DNA of 64,000 nucleotides. Source: Halopseudomonas sabulinigri (GTDB lineage Bacteria; Pseudomonadota; Gammaproteobacteria; Pseudomonadales; Pseudomonadaceae). The translations under genes and the position numbers were made by a program. The stretch's first letter is position 1. Every line of letters begins with the position of its first letter. This document shows, piece after piece, positions 51,714-61,428 of the stretch. The notes below the pieces were generated by a model. The model saw only the letters and a list, made by a program, of their open reading frames with translations, made no database searches and was not told the origin of the DNA. Location of the stretch: assembly GCA_011053055.1 (NCBI GenBank), contig DRHT01000051.1, forward strand, positions 62,001 through 126,000. Direction: 5' to 3'.

Positions 51714-52646
51714 TTAAGGCTCTAGCAGCTGCAAGCGGGCGCGTACGGTTTCCACCAGCTGATCAGGCTGGAACTTGGAAAGGAAGCCGTCGCAGCCTAC
51801 CTTCTCGACCATCGCCTTATTGAAGTTGCCTGACAAGGAGGTATGCAGCACCACGAAAAGATCTTTCAAGCGGGGATCTTTGCGGATTTCAGCTGTAAGC
51901 CGATAGCCATCCATTTCTGGCATTTCGGCATCCGTGATCACCATCAGCAGACGCTGACTAATGTCTTCACCATTGTCTGCCCAAGCTTGCAGCATGCGCA
52001 GCGCCTTTAATCCATCGGTAGCTACATGCATGTTCAAATGCAGCTGCGACAGGGTCTCGCGTAACTGATTAATCCCGGTAGGCGAGTCATCGACCAGAAG
52101 CACTTCGCGGCCGTGCGCCTTGGTCAGCAACGGATCCTCCAGCAGCTCTTCACTGACCCGAGTATTGAAGGGTACGATCTCAGCCAACACCTTCTCTACG
52201 TCGATGATTTCAACCAAACGCATATTTTCCAGGCGGGTAATGGCCGTCAAATAGTGCGCCCGGCCTGCGCCTCTAGGAGGCGGCTGCACGGTGTCCCAGT
52301 TGAGATTCATGATGCGGTCAACGCTGCCGACCAGGAAGGCCTGCACTGAAAGGTTGTATTCGGTCACTATGATAGTGCTATCGCGCTGCGCCGCGATGGG
52401 CTGCAGGCCTATGGCGCCAGAGAGATCGATAACCGGGATAGTTTGCCCGCGCAAATGAATCACACCCGCCACATGCGGATGCCGCTGCGGCATTTGGGTC
52501 AACGCGGGCAGGGTCAACACTTCACGAATCTTGAAGACATTCAGTGCAAACAGCTGGGGGCCGGCAAGTTGAAACAACAAGATTTCGAGTCGGTTTTCGC
52601 CAACTAGACGGGTACGCGAATTAACCGTATCCAAAACCCCTGCCAT
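51714..52646 (-). CDS. cheV: Chemotaxis coupling protein CheV
   Basis: A 310-residue CheW-REC fusion. The CheW-like part (LEILLFQLAGPQLFALNVFKIREVL in outline, then VIHLRGQTIPVIDL) covers residues 15-165. The receiver domain has LLVDDSPTG, the phospho-Asp in VITDAEMPEMDGY and the conserved Lys in LSKFQPD. I choose the ATG at 52646 (MAGVLDTVNSRTRL), the standard CheV start; the GTG at 52712 is unlikely. No other chemotaxis gene is nearby. Confidence 0.92.
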   Translation of the reverse strand: MAGVLDTVNSRTRLVGENRLEILLFQLAGPQLFALNVFKIREVLTLPALTQMPQRHPHVAGVIHLRGQTIPVIDLSGAIGLQPIAAQRDSTIIVTEYNLSVQAFLVGSVDRIMNLNWDTVQPPPRGAGRAHYLTAITRLENMRLVEIIDVEKVLAEIVPFNTRVSEELLEDPLLTKAHGREVLLVDDSPTGINQLRETLSQLHLNMHVATDGLKALRMLQAWADNGEDISQRLLMVITDAEMPEMDGYRLTAEIRKDPRLKDLFVVLHTSLSGNFNKAMVEKVGCDGFLSKFQPDQLVETVRARLQLLEP

Positions 52647-52741
52647 AACCTGTGCCTCGCAACGTTCAGCGTCAGATAGCAAGATGCCATCTGTGTGATG
52701 CAGTATAGCCACAGTTCCCCATCACGAAACAACACCGCTAT

Positions 52742-53326
52742 TTAATAGTAGGCGTTTTCGGTCACGCTGTGGTCGGTAGAGTCGCGTACACCGGTCAGTT
52801 CAGGGATGCGCGCTACCAAGGTTTTTTCAATACCTTCCTTGAGCGTCACATCGACCATGCCGCAACCCTGGCAACCACCACCAAACTGCAGAATGGCAAT
52901 ACCGCCTTCGACCACATCAAGCAGCTTTACATCGCCACCGTGACTAGCCAGACCAGGATTGATTTCGGTCTGCAGCAAATAGTTAATACGCTCATTCAAT
53001 GGACTGTCTTCATTGACCATCGGTACTTTAGCGTTAGGTGCCTTAATGGTCAGCTGTCCGCCCATGCGATCAGTCGCAAAGTCGACCATTGCGTCGTCAA
53101 GAAAGGGCTCACTAACCGAATCGACCCACACATTAAAAGGCTCAAGTGGAATCACTCGATCTTCCGGCTTTTCTTCGCCCGGCTTGCAATACGCGATGCA
53201 AGTCTCAGCATAGGGAGTTCCCGGCTGGGTAATGAATACCCGGATACCAACACCCTCCGTGTCCTGCTTGGACAGAAGATCGCCAAGGTAGTCTTGCGCG
53301 GATTGGGTGAGAATAATGCCTGCCAT
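52742..53326 (-). CDS. nfuA: Fe/S biogenesis protein NfuA
   Basis: Iron-sulphur carrier of 194 residues. A degenerate A-type domain ([19 protein letters not shown] in outline) is followed by a NifU domain with the cluster-binding CxxC in [18 protein letters not shown]. The ATG at 53326 has GAGG 6 nt upstream and gives the family start [14 protein letters not shown]; the frame is open to 53395 without support. It diverges from metH. Confidence 0.95.
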   Translation of the reverse strand: MAGIILTQSAQDYLGDLLSKQDTEGVGIRVFITQPGTPYAETCIAYCKPGEEKPEDRVIPLEPFNVWVDSVSEPFLDDAMVDFATDRMGGQLTIKAPNAKVPMVNEDSPLNERINYLLQTEINPGLASHGGDVKLLDVVEGGIAILQFGGGCQGCGMVDVTLKEGIEKTLVARIPELTGVRDSTDHSVTENAYY

Positions 53327-53456
53327 GAAATGCCTCGTACTCATATGACTTGGACGCCTAGTGTAAGGGAAGCCTGCCCTCGAATAAAGTCCCACCTTTT
53401 TACTTGGTTATTATTTGCACCGCCTAAAGCCCCAAAACAGTAGTACAGCAAGCCAA

Positions 53457-53485
53457 TTCAGAGTTTTTGTCACGCGTGCTATGAT
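53457..53485 (+). promoter_or_regulatory. Candidate extended -10 promoter of metH
   Basis: TTCAGA (53457-53462), 17-bp spacer, TATGAT (53480-53485) preceded by TGC, which gives an extended -10. The start would lie about 30 bp before the ATG. Confidence 0.55.
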
Positions 53486-53519
53486 AGCCGGCTTTTCGGC
53501 GTGTAAATTTGGAGTACCC

Positions 53520-56500
53520 ATGTCTGACCGCATCGCTCGCTTGACCGCTCTTAATGAGGCTCTGCAACAACGCATTCTGATCCTCGACGGCGGCATGGGC
53601 ACCATGATTCAAGCCTATCAGCTTGAGGAAAGCGATTTTCGCGGTGAGCGCTTCGCCGACTGGCCAAGCGACCTCAAGGGTAATAACGACCTGCTGGTAC
53701 TAACTCGCCCTGACGCCATTGGCGCCATGGAAAAGGCCTATCTTGACGCCGGCGCCGATATAATCGAAACCAACACTTTCAACTCCACCCGGGTTTCCCA
53801 AGCCGATTACGGCATGCAGGAATTATCTTACGAGCTGAATCTTGAAGGTGCTCGCCTGGCTCGCCGGGTCTGCGACGAGAAAACCCTGGAAACCCCGAAT
53901 CGTCCGCGCTTTGTTGCCGGCGTGCTCGGGCCTACCAGCCGTACTTGCTCGTTATCACCGGATGTGAATAACCCAGGCTATCGCAACGTCACTTTTGACG
54001 AGCTGGTTGAAAACTATGTCGAGTCCACCCGTGGCCTGATTGAAGGTGGTTCTGACCTTATTCTGATTGAGACCATCTTCGACACTCTCAACGCCAAAGC
54101 TGCGATTTTCGCCGTGCAGCAGGTGTTGGAAGAAATGGGCATAGACGTGCCCATCATGATCTCCGGCACCATTACCGATGCCTCTGGTCGCACGCTGTCA
54201 GGTCAGACAACGGAAGCGTTCTGGAACTCAGTCAGCCACGCCAAGCCCATCTCCGTTGGCTTGAACTGCGCACTTGGCGCAAAAGACCTACGCCCTTATC
54301 TGGAAGAGTTGTCCAACAAGGCTGGCACCTTTATTTCCGCTCACCCGAATGCCGGGCTACCGAATGAGTTCGGCGAGTACGATGAAACGCCGGCCGAAAC
54401 CGCTAAGGTAATCGAAGAGTTTGCAGAAGCGGGCTTCCTCAACATTGTCGGCGGCTGCTGCGGCACCACGCCGGAGCATATTCGCGCTATCGCCGAAGCA
54501 GTTGCCAAGTATCCACCCCGTGCGATACCTGACATCCCCAAGGCTTGCCGGCTGTCTGGCCTTGAGCCTTTTACCATCGACCGCAGCTCGCTGTTCGTCA
54601 ACGTTGGCGAGCGCACCAACATCACCGGCTCTGCCCGGTTCGCGCGACTAATCCGCGAAGATAACTACACCGAAGCCCTGGAAGTTGCGTTGCAGCAGGT
54701 CGAGGCCGGCGCCCAGATCATCGACATCAACATGGACGAGGGCATGCTCGACTCCAAGTTGGCCATGGTCACCTTCCTCAACCTGATTGCCGGCGAGCCC
54801 GATATCTCCCGCGTACCCATCATGATCGATTCATCCAAATGGGAGATCATCGAAGCGGGCCTCAAGTGCATTCAGGGCAAAGGCATCGTCAACTCAATTT
54901 CCATGAAGGAAGGCGTCGAGTCCTTCAAGATGCAAGCCCGTTTGTGCAAGCGTTATGGCGCAGCTGTGGTAGTAATGGCCTTTGACGAAAAAGGCCAAGC
55001 CGATACCGAGCAGCGCAAGAAAGAAATCTGCAAACGGTCTTACGACATTCTGGTTAACGAGGTTGGCTTCCCACCGGAAGACATCATCTTTGACCCCAAC
55101 ATCTTTGCGATCGCTACCGGTATCGAAGAACACAACAACTACGCTGTCGACTTCATCAATGCCTGTGCCTATATACGCGACAACCTGCCCCACGCTTTGA
55201 CCTCAGGCGGCGTTTCCAATGTGTCCTTCTCGTTTCGTGGCAACAACCCGGTGCGTGAAGCGATTCACTCTGCATTTTTGTTCCATGCGATCAAGAGCGG
55301 CTTGACCATGGGCATCGTGAATGCCGGCCAGCTGGAAATCTACGATGAAATCCCGGCAGAACTACGCAACTGCGTTGAAGACGTGGTGCTCAACCGCACC
55401 GAAAACGGTACCGAAGCGCTGCTGGAGATTGCTGATAAATACAAAGGCGACGGCAGTGTAAAGGAAGCGGAAACCGAAGAATGGCGCACCTGGGACGTCA
55501 ACGCGCGGCTCTCCCACTCGCTGGTCAAGGGTATTACCTCCTGGATTGTCGAAGATACCGAAGAAGCACGCCAGCAGGCCAAGCGCCCTATCGAGGTCAT
55601 CGAAGGCCCATTGATGGATGGCATGAACGTGGTCGGTGACTTGTTTGGCTCCGGCAAGATGTTCTTGCCGCAGGTGGTTAAATCCGCCCGCGTGATGAAG
55701 CAGGCAGTTGCTCACCTGATCCCTTTCATTGAAGAGGAAAAAGGCGACAAACCGGAAGCCAAGGGCAAGATTCTGATGGCTACCGTTAAGGGCGATGTGC
55801 ACGACATCGGCAAAAACATCGTCGGCGTGGTACTCGGCTGCAACGGCTACGACATTGTTGACCTGGGTGTGATGGTCCCTGCAGATAAGATTCTGCAGAC
55901 GGCAATCGATGAAAAGTGCGACATCATTGGCCTATCTGGCCTGATTACCCCGTCACTGGACGAAATGGTACATGTCGCGCGCGAAATGCAGCGCCGCGAC
56001 TTTCATTTGCCATTGATGATTGGTGGCGCCACCACATCCAAGGCGCATACCGCGGTCAAGATCGACCCCAAATACCAGAACGATGCGGTGATCTATGTTA
56101 CCGATGCGTCGCGCGCAGTTGGCGTGGCCACGACCTTGCTATCCAAGGAACTGAAACCGGACTACATCAAGAAGATTCGTGAAGACTATGCCGTCGTCCG
56201 CGAGCGCACCGCCAATCGCAGCGCGCGCATGAGTTATTTGAGCTACGCGCAAGCCGTCGAGCACGGCCCAAAAATAGACTGGCAGGATTACCAGCCGCCC
56301 GTACCCAAGGTTGACGGCGTACAAGTTCTCGACAATATCGACCTCAACGTACTCGCTGAGTATATTGATTGGACCCCCTTCTTTATCTCCTGGGATCTGG
56401 CCGGCAAGTACCCGCGCATTCTCGAGGACGAAGTGGTTGGTGAAGCGGCACGCTCGCTGTTCGCAGATGCCCAAGCGATACTGAAGCAGTTGATCGACGG

Positions 56501-57212
56501 CAACTTGATTACCGCCCGTGCCGTATTCGGCTTCTGGCCGGCCAACCAGGTCAACCACGACGACATTGAGCTTTACGATGACGCCGGACAGCCCATGGCC
56601 ACCCTGCATCACCTGCGACAGCAAACCATCAAGCCGGATGCTAAGCCAAATTTCTCGCTGGCCGACTTCGTCGCCCCCAAAGGCAGTGGCAAGACCGACT
56701 ACGTGGGCGGCTTTATCACCACCGCCGGCATTGGCGCGGAAGAAGTTGCCCAGGCTTACCGAGACGCCGGCGACGACTACAACTCGATCATGGTCAAGGC
56801 ATTGGCCGACCGTTTAGCCGAGGCCTGCGCCGAGTGGCTGCACCAGCAAGTACGTCGCACTCACTGGGGCTACGCGCCAAATGAGGCACTGGAAAACAAT
56901 GACCTGATTCGCGAAAAATATGCTGGCATCCGCCCTGCTCCCGGCTACCCGGCTTGCCCGGACCACACCGAGAAAGCCACGCTGTTTAAGCTTCTGGATC
57001 CGCAGGGTAAATCGGGCGTGACGCTAACCGAACATTTCGCCATGTTCCCGGCGGCAGCTGTCAGCGGCTGGTACTTCGCGCACCCGCAAAGCCAGTATTT
57101 CGCAGTGGGCAAAATCACTCGCGACCAGGTCGAGTCGTATGCCGTCCGCAAGGGCGGCACCCAGGAGACCGTTGAGCGCTGGCTAGCGCCCAATCTCAGC
57201 TACGACAACTGA
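53520..57212 (+). CDS. metH: Cobalamin-dependent methionine synthase MetH
   Basis: Transfers the methyl group of methyltetrahydrofolate to homocysteine; 1230 residues in four modules. The homocysteine domain has zinc Cys in GLNCALG and [11 protein letters not shown]. The folate domain begins with [14 protein letters not shown]. The B12 domain has [19 protein letters not shown], whose His ligates cobalt. The AdoMet reactivation domain has [15 protein letters not shown]. The ATG at 53520 has GGAG 6 nt upstream; the open frame to 53415 lies over the promoter. No cobalamin riboswitch is apparent in the short leader. Confidence 0.98.
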   Translation: MSDRIARLTALNEALQQRILILDGGMGTMIQAYQLEESDFRGERFADWPSDLKGNNDLLVLTRPDAIGAMEKAYLDAGADIIETNTFNSTRVSQADYGMQELSYELNLEGARLARRVCDEKTLETPNRPRFVAGVLGPTSRTCSLSPDVNNPGYRNVTFDELVENYVESTRGLIEGGSDLILIETIFDTLNAKAAIFAVQQVLEEMGIDVPIMISGTITDASGRTLSGQTTEAFWNSVSHAKPISVGLNCALGAKDLRPYLEELSNKAGTFISAHPNAGLPNEFGEYDETPAETAKVIEEFAEAGFLNIVGGCCGTTPEHIRAIAEAVAKYPPRAIPDIPKACRLSGLEPFTIDRSSLFVNVGERTNITGSARFARLIREDNYTEALEVALQQVEAGAQIIDINMDEGMLDSKLAMVTFLNLIAGEPDISRVPIMIDSSKWEIIEAGLKCIQGKGIVNSISMKEGVESFKMQARLCKRYGAAVVVMAFDEKGQADTEQRKKEICKRSYDILVNEVGFPPEDIIFDPNIFAIATGIEEHNNYAVDFINACAYIRDNLPHALTSGGVSNVSFSFRGNNPVREAIHSAFLFHAIKSGLTMGIVNAGQLEIYDEIPAELRNCVEDVVLNRTENGTEALLEIADKYKGDGSVKEAETEEWRTWDVNARLSHSLVKGITSWIVEDTEEARQQAKRPIEVIEGPLMDGMNVVGDLFGSGKMFLPQVVKSARVMKQAVAHLIPFIEEEKGDKPEAKGKILMATVKGDVHDIGKNIVGVVLGCNGYDIVDLGVMVPADKILQTAIDEKCDIIGLSGLITPSLDEMVHVAREMQRRDFHLPLMIGGATTSKAHTAVKIDPKYQNDAVIYVTDASRAVGVATTLLSKELKPDYIKKIREDYAVVRERTANRSARMSYLSYAQAVEHGPKIDWQDYQPPVPKVDGVQVLDNIDLNVLAEYIDWTPFFISWDLAGKYPRILEDEVVGEAARSLFADAQAILKQLIDGNLITARAVFGFWPANQVNHDDIELYDDAGQPMATLHHLRQQTIKPDAKPNFSLADFVAPKGSGKTDYVGGFITTAGIGAEEVAQAYRDAGDDYNSIMVKALADRLAEACAEWLHQQVRRTHWGYAPNEALENNDLIREKYAGIRPAPGYPACPDHTEKATLFKLLDPQGKSGVTLTEHFAMFPAAAVSGWYFAHPQSQYFAVGKITRDQVESYAVRKGGTQETVERWLAPNLSYDN

Positions 57213-57217
57213 TTTCG

Positions 57218-58552
57218 GTGGCACTCCTTCCGGACCGCAGCCGACTGAAAAGCATCGGCGTGCTAGGCCTGCCCATCATGGGCGGCATGCTCAGCCAGAG
57301 CTTATTAAACCTGGTTGATGCCGCCATGGTCGGTAGCCTAGGCAGTCAAGCACTGGCAGGTATTGGGCTTGGTAGTTATGCCAATTTCATGGCGGTAGCA
57401 CTGGTTATGGGGCTGGGCGCCGGCGTTCAGGCTATGGTTGCGCGCCGCAAAGGCGAAGGCAGTAACGAACTTATCGCCGCGCCACTGAACGAAGGCTTGC
57501 TGATAGCTCTGCTGCTCGCCCTGCCACTGACTTTGCTGTGCTGGCTGCAAGCCGACAATATCATTCGCCTGTTGGCAGACGACCCCGCGGTAGTCAGCAT
57601 TGGTGCGAACTACTTCCAATGGCGCATCCTTGCGATTGCTGCGGTGGGCTGCAATTTTGCCTTTCGCGGATACTGGAATGGCATACACCGCTCAGGCATG
57701 TATCTGCAGATTCTGATCGTTACTCATTTAGTGAATATTTTGATTAGCTACGGCCTGATTTTCGGCCGATTTGGCATGCCCGAGCTAGGGCCTGAAGGCT
57801 CTGGTCTAGGTACGGCTATCGCTATGCTGTTCGGCTCGGCGCTGTATTTCGTGATTACCTGGTACGCTGGTCGCGAGCACGGGTTCTTGCGAGCGCGCCC
57901 TCGCTGGCATGGCATTAGCGCGATGCTGAGGCTATCGATTCCAAACTCATTGCAGCAGTTTTTCTTCGCCTCTGGTATCACCATGCTGTTCTGGATCATC
58001 GCTCAGATTGGCACTAATGAACTGGCTATCGCTCATGTACTGGTCAATTTGGCTTTGTTCCTTATCCTGCCCGGCGTCGGTCTCGGCATGGCGGCCACCA
58101 CTCTGGTGAGCCACAGCCTCGGCGCGCGTAAACCGGACGATGCCTACCGCTGGGGTTGGGATGTGGCGCGCGTCGCCATAGTCACGCTCTTCCTCATGGG
58201 CATGCCCTTTTGGCTGGCTCCGCAACTGGTGTTGAGCATATTTACTCAGGATCCCCAGTTGATCGCACTGGGTGAGTGGCCGCTACGCATCACCGGCATC
58301 GGCATGAGCCTGGATGCGACCGCACTGGTGTTGACCCAGGCGTTACTGGGCGCTGGCGCCAGCCGCACGGTAATGAGCGTCAACCTGGGCAGCCAGTGGT
58401 TGATATTCCTGCCCTGCGCATACGTCGTCGGACCGGTAATGGGAGGAAGCTTGTTGGCCGTGTGGCTGCTGCAATCTCTTTACCGCTGCCTGACCTCGGT
58501 CATCTTCGCCATCATGTGGCGCCGGCGCGGCTGGGTAGGGATCAAGCTTTAG
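57218..58552 (+). CDS. MATE-family efflux transporter (NorM type)
   Basis: Inner-membrane multidrug/Na+ or H+ antiporter of 444 residues with about 12 helices. LGLPIMGGMLSQSLLNLVDAAMVG at the start (outline) and a second half beginning near residue 235 with LRLSIPNSLQQFFFASG show the MATE duplication. It starts at a GTG 5 bp after metH, so it is probably cotranscribed with it. The substrate is not readable. Confidence 0.9.
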   Translation: MALLPDRSRLKSIGVLGLPIMGGMLSQSLLNLVDAAMVGSLGSQALAGIGLGSYANFMAVALVMGLGAGVQAMVARRKGEGSNELIAAPLNEGLLIALLLALPLTLLCWLQADNIIRLLADDPAVVSIGANYFQWRILAIAAVGCNFAFRGYWNGIHRSGMYLQILIVTHLVNILISYGLIFGRFGMPELGPEGSGLGTAIAMLFGSALYFVITWYAGREHGFLRARPRWHGISAMLRLSIPNSLQQFFFASGITMLFWIIAQIGTNELAIAHVLVNLALFLILPGVGLGMAATTLVSHSLGARKPDDAYRWGWDVARVAIVTLFLMGMPFWLAPQLVLSIFTQDPQLIALGEWPLRITGIGMSLDATALVLTQALLGAGASRTVMSVNLGSQWLIFLPCAYVVGPVMGGSLLAVWLLQSLYRCLTSVIFAIMWRRRGWVGIKL

Positions 58553-58571
58553 CAGGCGCTTGGACTGCCTC

Positions 58572-58590
58572 CAGCTTAAGCGTTAAGCTG
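58572..58590. repeat. 8-bp hairpin after the MATE gene
   Basis: CAGCTTAA-GCG-TTAAGCTG (58572-58590), a perfect 8-bp stem with a 3-nt loop and no U-tract, between the MATE gene and the DUF2970 gene. A weak terminator or processing site is possible. Confidence 0.4.
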
Positions 58591-58626
58591 ATGACAACAC
58601 GCAGTCCATAAATAAGGCCTCGCAAG

Positions 58627-58860
58627 ATGAGCGAAGAACAAAAACAACAGAAAAACCTACCGCCAATGCGCTTTCGCGACACTCTGATGAGCGTGCTGGC
58701 CGCCGCGCTCGGCGTGCAAAGCAGCAAAGCACGCGAACGCGATTTCAGTCATGGCAAGCCCAGCCACTTCGTACTGCTGGGCATCGGTTTCACAGCGCTG
58801 TTCGTGCTCGTAGTGCTAGGGGTGGTAAAACTGGTTTTGCATTTATCCGGGGTAAGCTGA
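58627..58860 (+). CDS. DUF2970 small membrane protein
   Basis: A 77-residue protein: a basic cytoplasmic part with LMSVLAAALGVQSSKARERDF and one C-terminal membrane helix (VLLGIGFTALFVLVVLGVV). This is the DUF2970 pattern, of unknown role. It ends 13 bp from the stop of the 39-residue gene on the other strand. Confidence 0.8.
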   Translation: MSEEQKQQKNLPPMRFRDTLMSVLAAALGVQSSKARERDFSHGKPSHFVLLGIGFTALFVLVVLGVVKLVLHLSGVS

Positions 58861-58873
58861 GCAACGCCCTCGG

Positions 58874-58993
58874 CTAATGACCGCTTACCCAGAATACTGC
58901 GGTCGCAACCGCCAGGAAAATCAGCGTAACAGCTGCAAAAGCATCTAGCCGGCTGTCTTGCTGTGAGGTGTTCTGCAGGTCATGGTCGTTCAT
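58874..58993 (-). CDS. 39-residue single-helix membrane micro-protein
   Basis: Too short for most gene finders: MNDHDLQNTSQQDSRLDAF followed by one hydrophobic helix (AAVTLIFLAVATAVFWV) and SGH. An AGAGGA lies about 11 nt before the ATG at 58993, somewhat far. The frame is open to 59074, but the upstream part lacks a matching start context. I recall similar short proteins near cysI in Pseudomonas, which is the main reason to call it. No function known. Confidence 0.55.
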   Translation of the reverse strand: MNDHDLQNTSQQDSRLDAFAAVTLIFLAVATAVFWVSGH

Positions 58994-59224
58994 GCGATGA
59001 ATATCCTCTATTATTATTTTAACTACCCCAACATAGCGGGTAACCTCAGTTAAGACCATTACTGCAAGCGACACAAGAAGTGTCTGGCATGTGCAAAAAC
59101 AATCTAAAGATATAGATAAACATTCCTTTTGTGCATATTTAAAATTTGCTATTGTCTGCCCGCCCGAGCCTGAAGGGACATAACTAGTTAAGGGGCCAAT
59201 AGCGCTCCAAGCACAGGTTTCTGT

Positions 59225-60883
59225 ATGTATATCTACGATGAATATGATCAGCAGATCGTTGAGGACCGCGTAAAGCAGTTCCGCGATCAGACCCGCCGTT
59301 TTCTTAGCGGTGAGTTAAGCGAAAACGAATTCCTACCCCTGCGTTTGCAGAACGGTCTCTACGTGCAGCGTTACGCGCCCATGCTGCGGGTTGCCATTCC
59401 CTATGGTCTGGTGTCTGCCAAGCAGATGCGTAAGCTGGCTTTTATTGCCCGTCAGTACGACAAGGGCTATGCGCATTTCAGTACCCGTCAGAACGTTCAG
59501 TTCAACTGGCCGGAACTGGAGCAGGTTCCGGACATTCTGGCGCATCTGGCTGAAGTACAGATGCATGCCATTCAAACCAGCGGTAACTGCATTCGCAACA
59601 CCACCACCGACCAGTTCGCTGGCGTGGCTGCCGATGAACTGGTTGATCCCCGCCCTTGGTGCGAGATCATCCGTCAATGGTCTACTTTCCATCCCGAGTT
59701 TGCCTTCTTGCCACGCAAGTTCAAGATCGCGGTTAATGGTGCTGAAGAAGATCGCGCGGCTATCGGTGTGCATGACATCGGTTTGAACGTCATCAAGAAC
59801 GAGGCCGGCGAAATCGGCTTTCGTGTGTTGGTTGGCGGCGGTCTAGGCCGAACGCCTATCGTCGGCTCGCAGATTTGCGACTTTCTGCCTTGGCAGCACC
59901 TATTGACTTACCTCGACGCCATTTTGCGTGTGTATAACCGCTATGGCCGTCGTGACAATAAGTACAAGGCGCGCATCAAGATTCTGGTCAAGGCGCTGAC
60001 GCCCGCTGTATTTGCTGAAAAAGTTAATGCTGAGTGGGCGCACACCAAAGACAGCGACACTACCCTGACCGAGCAGGAAGTGCAGCGCGTTGCCGCCCAC
60101 TTCACCGCACCGGACTACCAGCAGTTTGCCGGCGAAGACGCTGACTATCTGGCCAAGCGTGAAGCCGAAAAAGGCTTCAACAATTGGGCCATGCGCAACC
60201 TGCAGGCGCATAAAGTGCCAGGCTACGCCGCTGTCACTCTGTCGCTGAAGCCTACCGCTGTCGCACCAGGTGATGCCACGGACAAGCAGATGGACGCTGC
60301 CGCCGACCTCGCCGAGCGCTACAGCTTTGGCGAATTGCGCGTGACTCATCAGCAGAATCTGGTGCTGGCCGATGTGCGTCAGAGCGACCTCTACGCCTTG
60401 TGGCAAGAATGCAAAGAGCTGGGCTTCGCCACGCCAAACGTTGGCTTGCTGACCGACATCATCTGCTGCCCCGGCGGCGATTTCTGTGCGCTGGCCAATG
60501 CCAAGTCAATCCCGATTGCCGAAGCGATTCAGCGTACTTTTGATGATCTCGATTATCTGCACGACATCGGCGATCTCGATCTGAATATCTCTGGCTGCAT
60601 GAATGCCTGTGGCCACCACCACGTCGGTCATATCGGCGTATTGGGTGTCGACAAGAAAGGCCTGGAGTTCTATCAGGTCTCTCTGGGCGGCAATAGCGGC
60701 CGTGACGCCTCGATTGGCCAGATTCTCGGGCCATCTTTCGCCGCCGACGAAATGCCGACCGTTGTCAGCAAGGTGATCGACGTTTATATCCAGAACCGTA
60801 CCCCCGAAGAACTGTTCCTCGATACCTTCCAACGTATCGGTATGGCACCCTTCAAGGAGCGCGTTTATGCAGCGGCTAATTAA
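59225..60883 (+). CDS. cysI: Sulfite/nitrite reductase hemoprotein (CysI-like)
   Basis: Sirohaem and 4Fe-4S reductase of 552 residues, most likely assimilatory sulfite reductase as in P. aeruginosa. Two ferredoxin-like repeats have LRLQNGLYVQRYAPMLRV (outline) and FSTRQNVQFNW. The cluster ligands are in CCPGGDFC near residue 416 and SGCMNACGHHH near 458. No CysJ flavoprotein gene follows, so electrons may come from ferredoxin or another donor. The upstream 150 bp are AT-rich, as is usual for CysB-controlled promoters, but I could not fix a promoter. Nitrite reductase is the alternative. Confidence 0.9.
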   Translation: MYIYDEYDQQIVEDRVKQFRDQTRRFLSGELSENEFLPLRLQNGLYVQRYAPMLRVAIPYGLVSAKQMRKLAFIARQYDKGYAHFSTRQNVQFNWPELEQVPDILAHLAEVQMHAIQTSGNCIRNTTTDQFAGVAADELVDPRPWCEIIRQWSTFHPEFAFLPRKFKIAVNGAEEDRAAIGVHDIGLNVIKNEAGEIGFRVLVGGGLGRTPIVGSQICDFLPWQHLLTYLDAILRVYNRYGRRDNKYKARIKILVKALTPAVFAEKVNAEWAHTKDSDTTLTEQEVQRVAAHFTAPDYQQFAGEDADYLAKREAEKGFNNWAMRNLQAHKVPGYAAVTLSLKPTAVAPGDATDKQMDAAADLAERYSFGELRVTHQQNLVLADVRQSDLYALWQECKELGFATPNVGLLTDIICCPGGDFCALANAKSIPIAEAIQRTFDDLDYLHDIGDLDLNISGCMNACGHHHVGHIGVLGVDKKGLEFYQVSLGGNSGRDASIGQILGPSFAADEMPTVVSKVIDVYIQNRTPEELFLDTFQRIGMAPFKERVYAAAN

Positions 60884-61367
60884 AAACGGCGAAATCATCG
60901 ATGAAAGCTGGCACCTGCTGGATAAGGACGCCACTTTGGATGGCATGTCTAACTGCGATGATCTGATCGTCCCGCTGGGTCTGTGGCTTGAGCACGCACA
61001 TGCCCTTAAAGCGCGCGACGGCGGTCTTGGCGTATGGCTTGACAGCGATGAACACGTGGAAGAGATCGCCGACGACCTGCCGCATTTTCAAGTAATCGCG
61101 CTTAATTTCCCGGTGTTCAGCGATGGGCGCAATTACTCCAATGCGCGCCTGCTGCGTGACCGTTATAAGTATGCGGGCGAAGTCCGCGCTATTGGCGATG
61201 TGCTGCGCGACCAGCTCTTCTTCATGCGCCGTTGCGGCTTCGATGCGTTTGCGCTACGCGCAGATCGTGACGCTGTAGAGGCACTGGAAAGTTTCAAGGA
61301 TTTCTCTGACACTTACCAAAGTGCTACCGATCAGCCGCTGCCGCTATTTAGGCGTCGCCAGAGCTAA
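60867..61367 (+). CDS. DUF934 protein, partner of CysI
   Basis: A 166-residue soluble protein (MQRLIKNGEIIDESW; FPVFSDGRNYSNARLLRDRY; DQLFFMRRCGFDAFAL), the DUF934 family. It overlaps cysI by 17 bp with AAGGAG before the ATG, so it is translationally coupled. DUF934 proteins nearly always accompany this type of CysI and are thought to assist sulfite reduction, but the mechanism is unknown. Confidence 0.88.
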   Translation: MQRLIKNGEIIDESWHLLDKDATLDGMSNCDDLIVPLGLWLEHAHALKARDGGLGVWLDSDEHVEEIADDLPHFQVIALNFPVFSDGRNYSNARLLRDRYKYAGEVRAIGDVLRDQLFFMRRCGFDAFALRADRDAVEALESFKDFSDTYQSATDQPLPLFRRRQS

Positions 61368-61377
61368 TCAGAAAATC

Positions 61378-61409
61378 AATAAAAAACCCGCCTAGGCGGG
61401 TTTTTTATT
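61378..61409. terminator. Bidirectional terminator between cysI operon and acuI
   Basis: Perfect palindrome with stem CCCGC/GCGGG (61386-61390, 61395-61399) around CTAG, six A before and six T after, extending to 11 bp. It serves both convergent transcripts. Confidence 0.93.
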
Positions 61410-61428
61410 GCGTCGAAGAACCTGCCAA

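Noticed and set aside
53345-53519. Possible cobalamin riboswitch before metH
   Set aside because: The gap is too short for the full element once the promoter is placed, and no B12-box-like sequence was found by eye.
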